From assembly GCA_022841745.1 (NCBI GenBank), contig JALHQW010000051.1:137-61067 (forward strand): a stretch of 60,931 nt of DNA, written 5' to 3'. A program made the translations under genes and the position numbers. The notes beneath the pieces were generated by a model. It saw nothing but the letters and a program-made list of their open reading frames with translations, was not told the origin of the DNA and did no database searches. The stretch is from Saprospiraceae bacterium (lineage in GTDB: Bacteria; Bacteroidota; Bacteroidia; Chitinophagales; Saprospiraceae). Shown here piece after piece: positions 48,746 to 56,280 of this stretch; position 1 is the first letter of the stretch; every line of letters starts with the position of its first letter.

Positions 48746-49543
48746 TTATTTTCTGGCAGGAAGCGCAAGCAAGGGCACCCCGATGCGAGCGGCAACCTGC
48801 TCCGTGGTGCTGCTATCGAATATTTTATCAAAAAAGGAACGCCCGTGAACGAACATGACTAAAGCCCCTTCTTCCAGTGCCCAACTGAACGCCACGAGGT
48901 CTTGGTACAGCGGCGTTTCGATAGGGTCCGGGATGGCCGTCACCGGGAAGGAGCATTTCCCGACGTACCGCTCGCCCGGCACTGCAGTGAAATAAAAGCC
49001 TTCCAGTTCGCTCCCCATCCAGTTGCTCCACTCCCTTAGTTGCGCTTCGGCATCGGCAACCTGGGCGGGCGTCAGGCAAACGGAAAGTTTTTTGAGCGGT
49101 TTGGGGGCCCAACCGGCAGGGATGACGAGCACCGGAACGACCGCCTTGCCCACCAAAGCCGAGGTGGTGCTACCGATAATCCGGTCCGTCCAACTGTTGA
49201 TGCCAGCAGTGCCCATGACGACGAGCCTTGCGGACAACTGGTGAAACCTCTCTTCGATGCTTGCTGCGAGGTTGTCAGAATAATGTACCGAAACCTGCCA
49301 GTTGATGTTTCCCGGCAGGTCGAGCGCTCTTATTCGCCTGAAGGCAAGGCTTTTCAGTCTTGCTTCGGCGTTGCTAATCTCTTCCATTATTTTCATCTTG
49401 AAATATATGGAATCAGCCTGCTCCAGTTCTACTGCATGGAGCAACTCGACGCTGTCGCCCGTCTGGTGGGCGAGCAGGAGCGCCTGATCAAGGGCATTCT
49501 CCGCATTTGGTGAAAAGTCTATGGGAACAATGAGTATTGACAT
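48746..49543 (-). CDS. Universal stress protein (tandem UspA domains)
   Basis: A 265-residue stress protein of a second subgroup: MSILIVPIDFSPNAENALDQ, MGTAGINSWTDRIIGSTTSALVGKAVVPVLVIP in domain one (G-x2-G-x9-G, here followed by STTS, close to the ATP-binding type), and a diverged second domain (KKLSVCLTPAQVADAEAQLREW). It ends FDSSTTEQVAARIGVPLLALPARK, where a second STT stretch appears. Its upstream region shares a 33-base block with the next Usp gene, so both are likely under the same control. Confidence 0.9.
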   Translation of the reverse strand: MSILIVPIDFSPNAENALDQALLLAHQTGDSVELLHAVELEQADSIYFKMKIMEEISNAEARLKSLAFRRIRALDLPGNINWQVSVHYSDNLAASIEERFHQLSARLVVMGTAGINSWTDRIIGSTTSALVGKAVVPVLVIPAGWAPKPLKKLSVCLTPAQVADAEAQLREWSNWMGSELEGFYFTAVPGERYVGKCSFPVTAIPDPIETPLYQDLVAFSWALEEGALVMFVHGRSFFDKIFDSSTTEQVAARIGVPLLALPARK

Positions 49544-49569
49544 GATTCAATGATTTTTGCATTCGCTTT

Positions 49570-49603
49570 GACGCTTCTTGGTACATTGCCCAAGGGTAAC
49601 ATC
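49570..49603 (-). promoter_or_regulatory. Conserved upstream block of the usp pair, copy 1
   Basis: Read on the plus strand, GACGCTTCTTGGTACATTGC followed by CCAAGGGTAACATC. It lies 27-60 bases upstream of the Usp gene at 49543 and matches copy 2 with a handful of changes, while sequence beyond it diverges. Confidence 0.55.
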
Positions 49604-49687
49604 ATCAGCTATTTTTTTAACGATCAGTGAATACCTGCAATCCTATGTTGTTTTAGCAGATGGCGAATAATTTTTTAGGCATCGGAT

Positions 49688-50491
49688 TTATTTTCTGACT
49701 GGCAGTGCAAGCAAGGGTATTTCGATAAGCCCGGCAACCTTCTCCGTGATGCTGTAGTCAATGATTTTCTTAAAAAAGGAGCGCTCATGCACGAACATGA
49801 GCAGTGCTTCGTTTTTCAGCCCTTTGCTGAATTCGACTAAATCCTCGTAAAGCGGTGTTTCGATGGGCGAAGGGACTATCTTCAAAGGAATGGGACTTTT
49901 TGCGCCTTGCCCTGTGAATGGCAGGGCGGTGATATAAAAGGCTTCCGTCTCGCATTTGAACCAATCGCCCCATTTACTGGCAAGCTTTCCATGGCGGGAG
50001 ACCTGCTCCGGTGTGACGCAAACAGACAGTTTCAGCAACGTGGAAGGTGACCATTGTGGCGGAATTGCCAGCACAGGGACTTTCGCCTTGCCAATTAAGT
50101 TGGCAGTGTTGCTGCCGAATATTTTATCTACCAGCCCGGTTACGCCATGTGTGCCCATCACGACCAGTTTTGCTTTTGCCTGTTTGAAACGCTTTATGAT
50201 GCCGTCGAAAAAATTCTCGGTGGTATAAATCAACTTGACCCGCCAACGGATGCCTGGCTCAATGCCGAGCGCAGCGATGCGCTCAAGGGCGAGGTTCTTT
50301 AGATTTGCCTCTTCATCCTTACGGTCGTTCATGACCATCTCTAGGATTTTGGGCATCCCCGAGAACGCTGTCAAATCTATTACGTGGAGCAGCTCGACCT
50401 GGCTTCCCGTCTGTTGCGCCAGCAAAAGCGCAGCGTCAAGCGCTTTTTCCGCATTTGCGGAATAATCAATGGGGACAATGAGGAGTGACAT
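49688..50491 (-). CDS. Universal stress protein (tandem UspA domains)
   Basis: A 267-residue paralog of the Usp at 48.7 kb. The ATG at 50491 begins MSLLIVPIDYSANAEKALDA; an upstream extension is not protein-like. MGTHGVTGLVDKIFGSNTANLIGKAKVPVLAIP carries the G-x2-G-x9-GSN pattern. The second half (LKLSVCVTPEQVSRHGKLASKW) is diverged, and the end IIDYSITEKVAGLIEIPLLALPVRK repeats the close of its paralog. Tandem duplication is the simplest origin, with the promoter block duplicated too. Confidence 0.9.
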   Translation of the reverse strand: MSLLIVPIDYSANAEKALDAALLLAQQTGSQVELLHVIDLTAFSGMPKILEMVMNDRKDEEANLKNLALERIAALGIEPGIRWRVKLIYTTENFFDGIIKRFKQAKAKLVVMGTHGVTGLVDKIFGSNTANLIGKAKVPVLAIPPQWSPSTLLKLSVCVTPEQVSRHGKLASKWGDWFKCETEAFYITALPFTGQGAKSPIPLKIVPSPIETPLYEDLVEFSKGLKNEALLMFVHERSFFKKIIDYSITEKVAGLIEIPLLALPVRK

Positions 50492-50521
50492 AAAGGGGAA
50501 TGTTTTTATGATTTTGCCGAA

Positions 50522-50554
50522 GACGTTTCTTGCTACATCGCCCAAGGAAACATC
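50522..50554 (-). promoter_or_regulatory. Conserved upstream block of the usp pair, copy 2
   Basis: GACGTTTCTTGCTACATCGC then CCAAGGAAACATC on the plus strand, 31-63 bases upstream of the Usp gene at 50491. It is the counterpart of the block at 49570-49603. It may be a regulator site or conserved 5' leader. Confidence 0.55.
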
Positions 50555-50655
50555 GCCAACACTCTTTTCTCAACAAAGAAGCACCCGTTTAGAAAGGAGT
50601 TTTTATGATTATTGTCATGCATGTAGTTGACAATAATCAATACACAAATACTACA

Positions 50656-51327
50656 CTAAATCAGGACCTTAAACAAAAAATCCTCCAAAAACTGGCTTGT
50701 GAATTCTTCCTTGTTTGTTGGAGTGGCATCTGTTAATCTGGGCAAATAGGCACTAAAATATTGCTGATGGTGCGATGTTTCTATCAATGTGGTACTTAAC
50801 GACCTTGGATATTTATACGCTGGGTTATACTCTGAAATAACCTCCGCAATTTTTGCACACAAATCTTTGTAGGGCTTAAAAACTTCGCCCTTATTTATTT
50901 CAGACACCTCTTTGACCAAATACACTTTACTGCCTTCGGTTATTACTATTTGGTTCAGATACTTTTTGTTATAGTCAAATTTACCTGAACTTTCAGGCAA
51001 TTCATGGGTCAACAACTCTACAACCAGTCTTAATTTCTCTTTTTTATCGGCTACGTTTTGCAATTTGAGCATGACCAAAAACTCCATGTAGCACCAGTAC
51101 CAATTTAGGATGTAGAGCAAAAGACGGTGTTTGTTTTCAAAGTACCTGTAAATGGTAGCCTCTGTACTGTTAATTTCCACAGCCAGTTTTTTGAATGTAA
51201 ATTGTTCGAGACCTAATTGGTAAATTAGGTCTATCGCATTTTTTACGATTTGCTTTCCGACCTCGCTACTTTCCGGGTCTCGCAAAAATATTTTTTCGTT
51301 TATCTTGAATGTTACTTGAAAATCCAT
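50656..51327 (-). CDS. TetR/AcrR-family transcriptional regulator
   Basis: A 223-residue DNA-binding regulator. The ATG at 51327 starts MDFQVTFKINEKIFLRDPES; an upstream extension would cross the operator region. Residues about 20-67 hold the TetR HTH (KNAIDLIYQLGLEQFTFKKL, AVEINSTEATIYRYFENKHRLL). The C-terminal ligand domain is helical and not assigned. It is divergent from the SulP anion transporter across 150 bases that contain two near-identical palindromes, so it most likely represses itself and the transporter. The effector is unknown; an anion or CO2-related signal would fit the neighbours. Confidence 0.9.
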   Translation of the reverse strand: MDFQVTFKINEKIFLRDPESSEVGKQIVKNAIDLIYQLGLEQFTFKKLAVEINSTEATIYRYFENKHRLLLYILNWYWCYMEFLVMLKLQNVADKKEKLRLVVELLTHELPESSGKFDYNKKYLNQIVITEGSKVYLVKEVSEINKGEVFKPYKDLCAKIAEVISEYNPAYKYPRSLSTTLIETSHHQQYFSAYLPRLTDATPTNKEEFTSQFLEDFLFKVLI

Positions 51328-51343
51328 ATCAAAAGACGTTTCC

Positions 51344-51453
51344 GCAAAGGTAGTGATTTTGTTGTTCAAAATAGTAATACTGTTTGCAAAAATTATTTTT
51401 ACAATTTTATGACATAGTATTACTATCATTCAAAATTATTTCACTACCTTTGC
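51344..51453. promoter_or_regulatory. Symmetric divergent promoter/operator region
   Basis: The -7-like box TACCTTTG (TAnnTTTG type) occurs on the plus strand at 51445-51452 and on the minus strand at 51353-51346. Inside them stand two palindromes, ATAGTAATACTGT (51371-51383) and ATAGTATTACTAT (51414-51426), whose starts are 43 bases apart. Each palindrome ends 17-18 bases upstream of its -7 box and so covers the -33 region. This is what one regulator controlling both directions would need. Confidence 0.7.
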
Positions 51454-51479
51454 CGGAGCAAAAATTAAAAGATGAAAAG

Positions 51480-53030
51480 ATGAAAAAATATTTTAGTGAA
51501 ATCAAGCACGACCTGCCAGCCAGTATCGTCGTGTTTTTCGTCGCCGTCCCCTTGTGTCTGGGCATCGCACTCGCATCGGGCGCACCTTTGTTTGCGGGCA
51601 TCATTGCGGGCATTATTGGAGGCATTGTGGTTGGGGTAGCCAGCGGTTCGCCATTGGGCGTAAGTGGTCCGGCAGCAGGTCTTGCCGTAATCGTATTGAC
51701 TTCCATAGCCACGCTTGGAGGTTCATGGGAGGCGTTTTTGCTTGCGGTGGTTTTGGCGGGCATCATCCAGTTGGGGTTAGGGTATGCCAAGGCAGGCTTT
51801 ATTGCCTACTTTTTCCCTTCGTCCGTCATCAAAGGTATGCTGACAGGCATCGGGCTGTTAATCATCTTAAAACAGATTCCGCACGCCCTGGGCTGGGACA
51901 AAGACCCAGTAGGCGATGATTCGTTTTTGCAAAGAGACGGTGAAACCACCTTTTCCGAGATTTTTAAGGCTCTGGAGTTTATGACACCGGGGGCTTTGCT
52001 AATTGCAGCCATCTCATTGGGCATACTCATACTTTGGGATAAAGTATTGACCCAAAAACACAAAATTTTTGGTATGTTAAACGGTCCGCTCGTAGTAGTG
52101 GTCTTGGGTATTGTGATGAATTACCTCTACCAAAACGGCACATTGGATTTTAGTTTGGCTGCCGACCAAGTGGTGAACATCCCGGTTCCCGAAAATCTGG
52201 CTGGTTTTTTTGCCCAGTTCACGTTGCCCGATTTTTCTGCAATCACAAATTGGCAGGTCTGGAAAATCGCTTTTGTTTTGGCGATTGTTGCCAGCCTTGA
52301 AACCTTGCTTTGTGTGGAAGCCACCGACAAACTTGACCCCTACAAGCGGGTTACGCCAACCAACAGAGAATTAAAAGCACAAGGTTTGGGCAACGTGCTT
52401 TCGGGCATGATTGGCGGTCTGCCGCTCACTCAGGTAATTGTTCGCAGTACGGCAAATATTTCTTTTGGTGGCAGAACAAAAATGTCCGCCATCCTGCACG
52501 GTGTTTTCTTGTTGATAAGTGCTATGACAATAGCGAGCGTTTTGAACATGATACCGTTGGCAAGTTTGGCAGCCATACTTTTAATAGTCGGTTACAAACT
52601 AGCAAAACCCGCCCTTTTCAAACAAATGTACAAATTGGGCTGGGAGCAGTTTGTCCCTTTTACGGTCACGGTCATTGTCATTTTATCGACCGACCTATTG
52701 ACTGGAATCATTGCGGGGATGATAATGGGCGGTTTTTATGCCCTGCGCCACAGTTACCGCAATTCCCACTACATGAAAGAAGTTGTTGCCAGCGAAAATG
52801 GTATAAATACCTACCACCTTATTTTGGCAGAAGAAGTATCGTTTTTCAACAAAGCAAGCGTGATAAGGGAGTTGGAAGCAATTCCCGAAAACTCAAAAGT
52901 GATTATTGACTGCACCAATTCAAAATCCATAGATTATGATGTGGTGGAGTTGATTAAGAACTATGAGAGCAATGCGAAAACGAGAAACATCACCGTTGAG
53001 AGAATCAATTTCATTGAACCAGTCGCATGA
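51480..53030 (+). CDS. SulP-family inorganic anion transporter
   Basis: An inner-membrane transporter of 516 residues. The ATG at 51480 opens MKKYFSEIKHDLPASIVVFF with VPLCLGIALASGAPLFAGI, the SulP family start. About 11-12 hydrophobic segments follow, with SGPAAGLAVIV and SLETLLCVEATDKLDPYKR as conserved blocks. The C-terminal 75 residues (NTYHLILAEEVSFFNKASVI...SIDYDVVELIKNYE) are a short STAS domain. SulP proteins carry sulfate or bicarbonate; the carbonic anhydrase gene 1.4 kb downstream favours bicarbonate. Control by the divergent TetR protein is likely. Its last 25 codons and the following gap are repeated at 54.07-54.26 kb. Confidence 0.92.
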   Translation: MKKYFSEIKHDLPASIVVFFVAVPLCLGIALASGAPLFAGIIAGIIGGIVVGVASGSPLGVSGPAAGLAVIVLTSIATLGGSWEAFLLAVVLAGIIQLGLGYAKAGFIAYFFPSSVIKGMLTGIGLLIILKQIPHALGWDKDPVGDDSFLQRDGETTFSEIFKALEFMTPGALLIAAISLGILILWDKVLTQKHKIFGMLNGPLVVVVLGIVMNYLYQNGTLDFSLAADQVVNIPVPENLAGFFAQFTLPDFSAITNWQVWKIAFVLAIVASLETLLCVEATDKLDPYKRVTPTNRELKAQGLGNVLSGMIGGLPLTQVIVRSTANISFGGRTKMSAILHGVFLLISAMTIASVLNMIPLASLAAILLIVGYKLAKPALFKQMYKLGWEQFVPFTVTVIVILSTDLLTGIIAGMIMGGFYALRHSYRNSHYMKEVVASENGINTYHLILAEEVSFFNKASVIRELEAIPENSKVIIDCTNSKSIDYDVVELIKNYESNAKTRNITVERINFIEPVA

Positions 53031-53136
53031 ATACGGAAGTACCGTTTTTTTGAATGGTGAACCAAGCAAAATAAGGTGTTTCAGCACTTAAAAAGCGGTA
53101 CTTCTTGAACATAAATTTTCATTCACAATCATTAAA
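52948..53136 (+). repeat. Direct repeat copy 1: SulP 3' end plus intergenic region
   Basis: About 189 bases from GAGTTGATTAAG in the SulP STAS domain to the ATG of the lipoprotein gene. They recur at 54068-54257 with scattered changes. It contains a hairpin, GAAGTACCG...CGGTACTTC, that may terminate SulP transcripts. Confidence 0.85.
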
Positions 53137-53826
53137 ATGCAAAGAAAAATGCAAAGAAAAACAAAATTTACTGCTACATTGGTTTTACTCGTAATTGCGA
53201 GTTTAGCAACATCTTGCAACCAAGTAACAGAAAAAGCCAAGGAAGAAGCAAACAAAATAGTTGCTCAAACAACCGAAAGCGTACAAAAAGTAATTGACGA
53301 CTTAGGCTTGGTCTATGTAGAAGAAGGAGCACAAACGATAGTGACCTACGATGAAGTGAATGCAGCACAACAGGCATGGTGCGATGCCTTGGTAAAGATT
53401 GGACAAATCAAGGAAGAAGGCGGCGACTACAAGGCCTTTGCTGAAAAAGTGCTTTCCGATGCTTACAACTACGACCAAGGCAAAGTTTTCTTTAAGCCCA
53501 CTTTGGCTTATGGAGACCAAACATTCAGAAACGACAAAAAAGGAGCGTTAGCTTACTTTGTCGGTGGAGACCCAGCTTATCCCAACGACAAAGGTTTTGC
53601 TTTGACACCTTGGGTAAAGGCTCGTTATGACAATTCAGGAGAAAAAAATGAAGGAATCCAAATTTATGGCTCTGTAGCAATTACAATGGGCAATGTTTGG
53701 GTAACAGGTAAAGATGGGAAAGAAGTGATGGTGGATAAAACTTGGGTTTTCAAAAAAGGGAAAGATGGGAAATTAAGAATTATAGTTCATAAGTCCTCTT
53801 TGCCCTTCGCACCTGCAACAAAATAA
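53137..53826 (+). CDS. Lipoprotein, possibly NTF2/SnoaL-like
   Basis: A 229-residue envelope lipoprotein. The signal ends in a lipobox, ASLATSC, Cys at about residue 27. A helical spacer (EKAKEEANKIVAQTTESVQKV) follows, then a compact domain of about 170 residues (AAQQAWCDALVKIGQIKEEG, LAYFVGGDPAYPNDKGFALTPW, GNVWVTGKDGKEVMVDKTWVFKKGKDG). The end resembles NTF2-like SnoaL proteins that carry the strand TWVFKKxKDGKLRI; I am not certain of that family. Its place between the SulP gene and the carbonic anhydrase gene suggests a part in the same anion module. Met5 is an alternative start. Confidence 0.8.
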   Translation: MQRKMQRKTKFTATLVLLVIASLATSCNQVTEKAKEEANKIVAQTTESVQKVIDDLGLVYVEEGAQTIVTYDEVNAAQQAWCDALVKIGQIKEEGGDYKAFAEKVLSDAYNYDQGKVFFKPTLAYGDQTFRNDKKGALAYFVGGDPAYPNDKGFALTPWVKARYDNSGEKNEGIQIYGSVAITMGNVWVTGKDGKEVMVDKTWVFKKGKDGKLRIIVHKSSLPFAPATK

Positions 53827-53834
53827 AATTGCAA

Positions 53835-54001
53835 CAAAGGGGCTGTATCATAAGTCAGTTGCGCCTACGGTGCAGCGAATTAATGAATACAGAGACGCTA
53901 AGGCTCAGAGGATTATTCCGTACTATGCGCCTCTGTGCCTCAGTGTTGAAATTAAATTTTTCGCAGGAGGCGAAAAACCGTTTTATGATACGGCCACTTT
54001 G
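53835..54001. mobile_element. MITE-like element A (GGCTGTATCA ends)
   Basis: A 167-base unit with 19-base terminal inverted repeats, CAAAGGGGCTGTATCATAA (53835-53853) and its near complement (53983-54001), two mismatches. It carries no gene. The interior has AAGGCTCAGAGG and CCTCTGTGCC words that form a weak hairpin. An element of the same size and end motif stands at 60651-60816. It follows the lipoprotein stop codon by eight bases. Confidence 0.75.
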
Positions 54002-54013
54002 TACCCTTTTTAT

Positions 54014-54151
54014 ATGAAGTTCAAATGTACGCTATTAATCATTTTTTTTAGTAGTGTTTCTTACTCCGAGTTGACAAAAAATTATGAGAGCAATGCGAAA
54101 ACCAAAAACATCACCGTTGAGAAAATCAATTTCATTGAACCAGTCGCATGA
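54014..54151 (+). pseudogene. Chimeric SulP C-terminal fragment
   Basis: Forty-five codons begin with a signal-like MKFKCTLLIIFFSSVSYS and then join SELTKNYESNAKTKNITVEK, the repeated tail of the SulP STAS domain. The join is at the left edge of the direct repeat copy. It is a rearrangement product; translation is possible but no function is suggested. Confidence 0.65.
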
Positions 54152-54257
54152 ATACGGAAGTACCGTTTTTTTGAATGGTGAACCAAGCAAAATAAGGTGT
54201 TTCAGCACTCAAAAAGCGGTACTTCCAGAACACAAATTTTCATTCACCATCATTAAA
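54068..54257 (+). repeat. Direct repeat copy 2: SulP tail and gap
   Basis: Second copy of the 52948-53136 repeat, 1120 bases downstream. It ends where the lipoprotein gene would begin, and a second MITE-like element starts seven bases later. The hairpin GAAGTACCG...GCGGTACTTC is retained. Confidence 0.85.
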
Positions 54258-54263
54258 AAAATA

Positions 54264-54460
54264 AGTAACTACTTAGGTTCTTTTTTTTGACGATTTCAAA
54301 TTTTTCCCTTGAAAAGTGGAGCTTGACTAGCAATAATTTAACAAAACCCAATTTTTATTGCAAAGAAATTAAACAGCCTATAATTTTTTGACTTAAATTA
54401 TCTTTTCAAGATATAGTAATTCATTGAAAATCAATGGATTAGAGTACCTAAGTAGTTACA
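54264..54460. mobile_element. MITE-like element B (GTAACTACTTAGGT ends)
   Basis: A 197-base AT-rich unit. Perfect 14-base terminal inverted repeats, GTAACTACTTAGGT (54265-54278) and complement (54446-54459), are flanked on both sides by AAAATA, a possible target duplication. It ends 11 bases before the carbonic anhydrase start codon and must contain or replace that gene's promoter. No gene is inside. Confidence 0.75.
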
Positions 54461-54471
54461 AAAATAAATAG

Positions 54472-55119
54472 ATGAAGACCTTGACTAAGGAAATGCAAGA
54501 TGCAATCACACCTTCCATGGCGTTGGGATTGTTACAGGAAGGGAACAAACGGTTTGTCAACAACTTGAAAGTGAACCGGAATCTTTTGCAACAGGCAAAT
54601 GAAACGTCGGACGGTCAACACCCTTTTGCGGTTATCCTGAGTTGTATTGACAGCAGGACTTCCGCCGAACTGATTTTTGACCAAGGGTTGGGCGATATTT
54701 TTAGTGTCCGTATTGCCGGAAACATCATCAACGAGGATATACTGGGCAGCATGGAATTCGGCTGCAAAGTCGCCGGCTCAAAAATCATTGTCGTATTGGG
54801 TCATACCAAGTGCGGTGCGGTAAAAGGGGCTTGCGACCATGTGGAAATGGGCAACCTGACGGCTTTGCTAACCAAAATAAGACCAGCCGTTGAGGATGAA
54901 TTGACTACTACTGAAAACCGCAATTCAGGCAACGGGGAATTTGTGGAAAAAGTGGCGGCCATCAATGTAAAACGAACCGTTAAAAGCATTACGGAGCGTA
55001 GTCCAATTCTAAAAGAAATGATTGAGAGCGGACAAATCGGAATTGTTGGCGGCAGTCACGAAATTACAACAGGAGAAGTAACATTTTATCCCGAGACAAT
55101 GAATTTGGGTTCGCAATAA
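54472..55119 (+). CDS. Beta-class carbonic anhydrase
   Basis: A zinc enzyme of 215 residues that interconverts CO2 and bicarbonate. The metal ligands are Cys58 in SCIDSRTS, His111 and Cys114 in GHTKCGAVKGA; the catalytic Asp60-Arg62 dyad is present, and VRIAGNIINEDILGSMEF is the usual core. No signal peptide is seen, so it is cytoplasmic. Pairing with a SulP transporter suggests bicarbonate uptake or CO2 retention. A MITE-like element lies at its 5' edge, so its expression may depend on that insertion. A REP-like hairpin follows 35 bases after the stop codon. Confidence 0.95.
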   Translation: MKTLTKEMQDAITPSMALGLLQEGNKRFVNNLKVNRNLLQQANETSDGQHPFAVILSCIDSRTSAELIFDQGLGDIFSVRIAGNIINEDILGSMEFGCKVAGSKIIVVLGHTKCGAVKGACDHVEMGNLTALLTKIRPAVEDELTTTENRNSGNGEFVEKVAAINVKRTVKSITERSPILKEMIESGQIGIVGGSHEITTGEVTFYPETMNLGSQ

Positions 55120-55154
55120 GTAAGCGAATAAATTGACGACTTATACTCGGCGCT

Positions 55155-55254
55155 AATAGGTTTTGTGCAAATGGAGGGCGGAATCTATTCCGCCGTGCCA
55201 TGTGTGGCGGAATAAATTCCGCCCTCCATTGTGTACCATTTCACAAAACCTATT
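55155..55254. repeat. Nested REP-like hairpin after the carbonic anhydrase gene
   Basis: Three nested perfect inverted repeats share one centre: AATAGGTTTTGTG (55155-55167 with 55242-55254), AATGGAGGGCGGAAT (55170-55184 with 55216-55230) and ATTCCGCC (55187-55194 with 55206-55213). The whole 100-base unit can fold as a long hairpin. The centre is REP-like and GC-rich in an AT-rich region. Confidence 0.85.
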
Positions 55255-55378
55255 GGTACGAAGTATACCATTCCACAAAGCACTCACTTTTAACAGTCGC
55301 ACAAATCCCCCACAAACCAAACATGCTCTTAGGTGCAAGCGTAACGAACAACACAACAACGACATACAAACAGACAAA

Positions 55379-56176
55379 ATGGAATTATTACCAGTAAATA
55401 TTATTCAAATAAATCAAAACAAGATAGATGAAATTGACAACATCATAAAGTCAATTTACAGACTAATTATTTATAGCAGACATCACCTTGATGATGACCT
55501 TTTAGACATTTATTTAACTGGAATGCACAATCTAAAAGAACTTGTTGGTATAAAAAATGCTCAAATGGAAGCTCAAAACGAAGAAGAAGCCAAGGAGTAT
55601 TTACGAAATCTAAAAGTATCACTTGACTTTGTTATTGAAGAAATTATTTTACAAAATAATTTTGAAAAAGAAGTGCAATTATTTCAGCTACTTCGCTTAG
55701 TTTCCCCCGAAACTAATGCCATTCATCCCAACCGATACAGACAATCTCTTGTTCAGATAGGATACCACATCTGTCCCGAACCAACAATAGTTCCTCAATT
55801 GGTTTCTGAACTGTTTTATAAAATACAAACTATTTCAAGCCCTATTATTAGAGCAACATATTTTCATCACGAGTTAATTAGAATACACCCTTTTGTGGAT
55901 GGAAATGGACGTGTAACAAGAATTGCAAAAAACTGGATGTTGATGTACGATTTATATCCTCCTATATTTATTAATGATGCCCTCGCAAAAAAAAAATACA
56001 TTACTACACTTGGAAATAGCTTTAAGGAACTCATGAAAAATCCAAACAAATGGAATGATTATACCTCACAGTTTTTTGAACAAGAACTTGACCGCTTATT
56101 AATCAATGCCTCTTTACTTTATGAGAGCATTAATTTTATTGGATTAAACAGAGGAAAACTAAATATCAAAAATTAG
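55379..56176 (+). CDS. Fic-family protein
   Basis: A protein of 265 residues with the full Fic active site HPFVDGNGRVTR at 170-181, the motif that transfers AMP (or another nucleotide moiety) from NTP to a target hydroxyl. The ATG at 55379 is chosen because coding character begins there; the frame runs further left through the repeat hairpin. The N-terminal 110 residues are helical. I could not identify the inhibitory S/T-x-x-x-E-G/N helix. The gene is AT-rich (many AAA, ATT, TTA codons) and stands alone, so it is probably acquired. It is convergent with the response-regulator gene. The target is unknown. Confidence 0.9.
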   Translation: MELLPVNIIQINQNKIDEIDNIIKSIYRLIIYSRHHLDDDLLDIYLTGMHNLKELVGIKNAQMEAQNEEEAKEYLRNLKVSLDFVIEEIILQNNFEKEVQLFQLLRLVSPETNAIHPNRYRQSLVQIGYHICPEPTIVPQLVSELFYKIQTISSPIIRATYFHHELIRIHPFVDGNGRVTRIAKNWMLMYDLYPPIFINDALAKKKYITTLGNSFKELMKNPNKWNDYTSQFFEQELDRLLINASLLYESINFIGLNRGKLNIKN

Positions 56177-56280
56177 AATCCCCTAAAAACGGCCCAACCA
56201 TTGGGGAGTACCTCAGAGTTAGGGTTTAAATTCTTATTTTTTGCAGATTTTCAAAAACATAATCTTTTACCTAAATTGTC

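Noticed and set aside
55163-55378. N-terminal extension of the Fic protein to 337 residues
   Set aside because: The extra part runs through the nested palindrome and lacks coding character; coding begins at the ATG at 55379.
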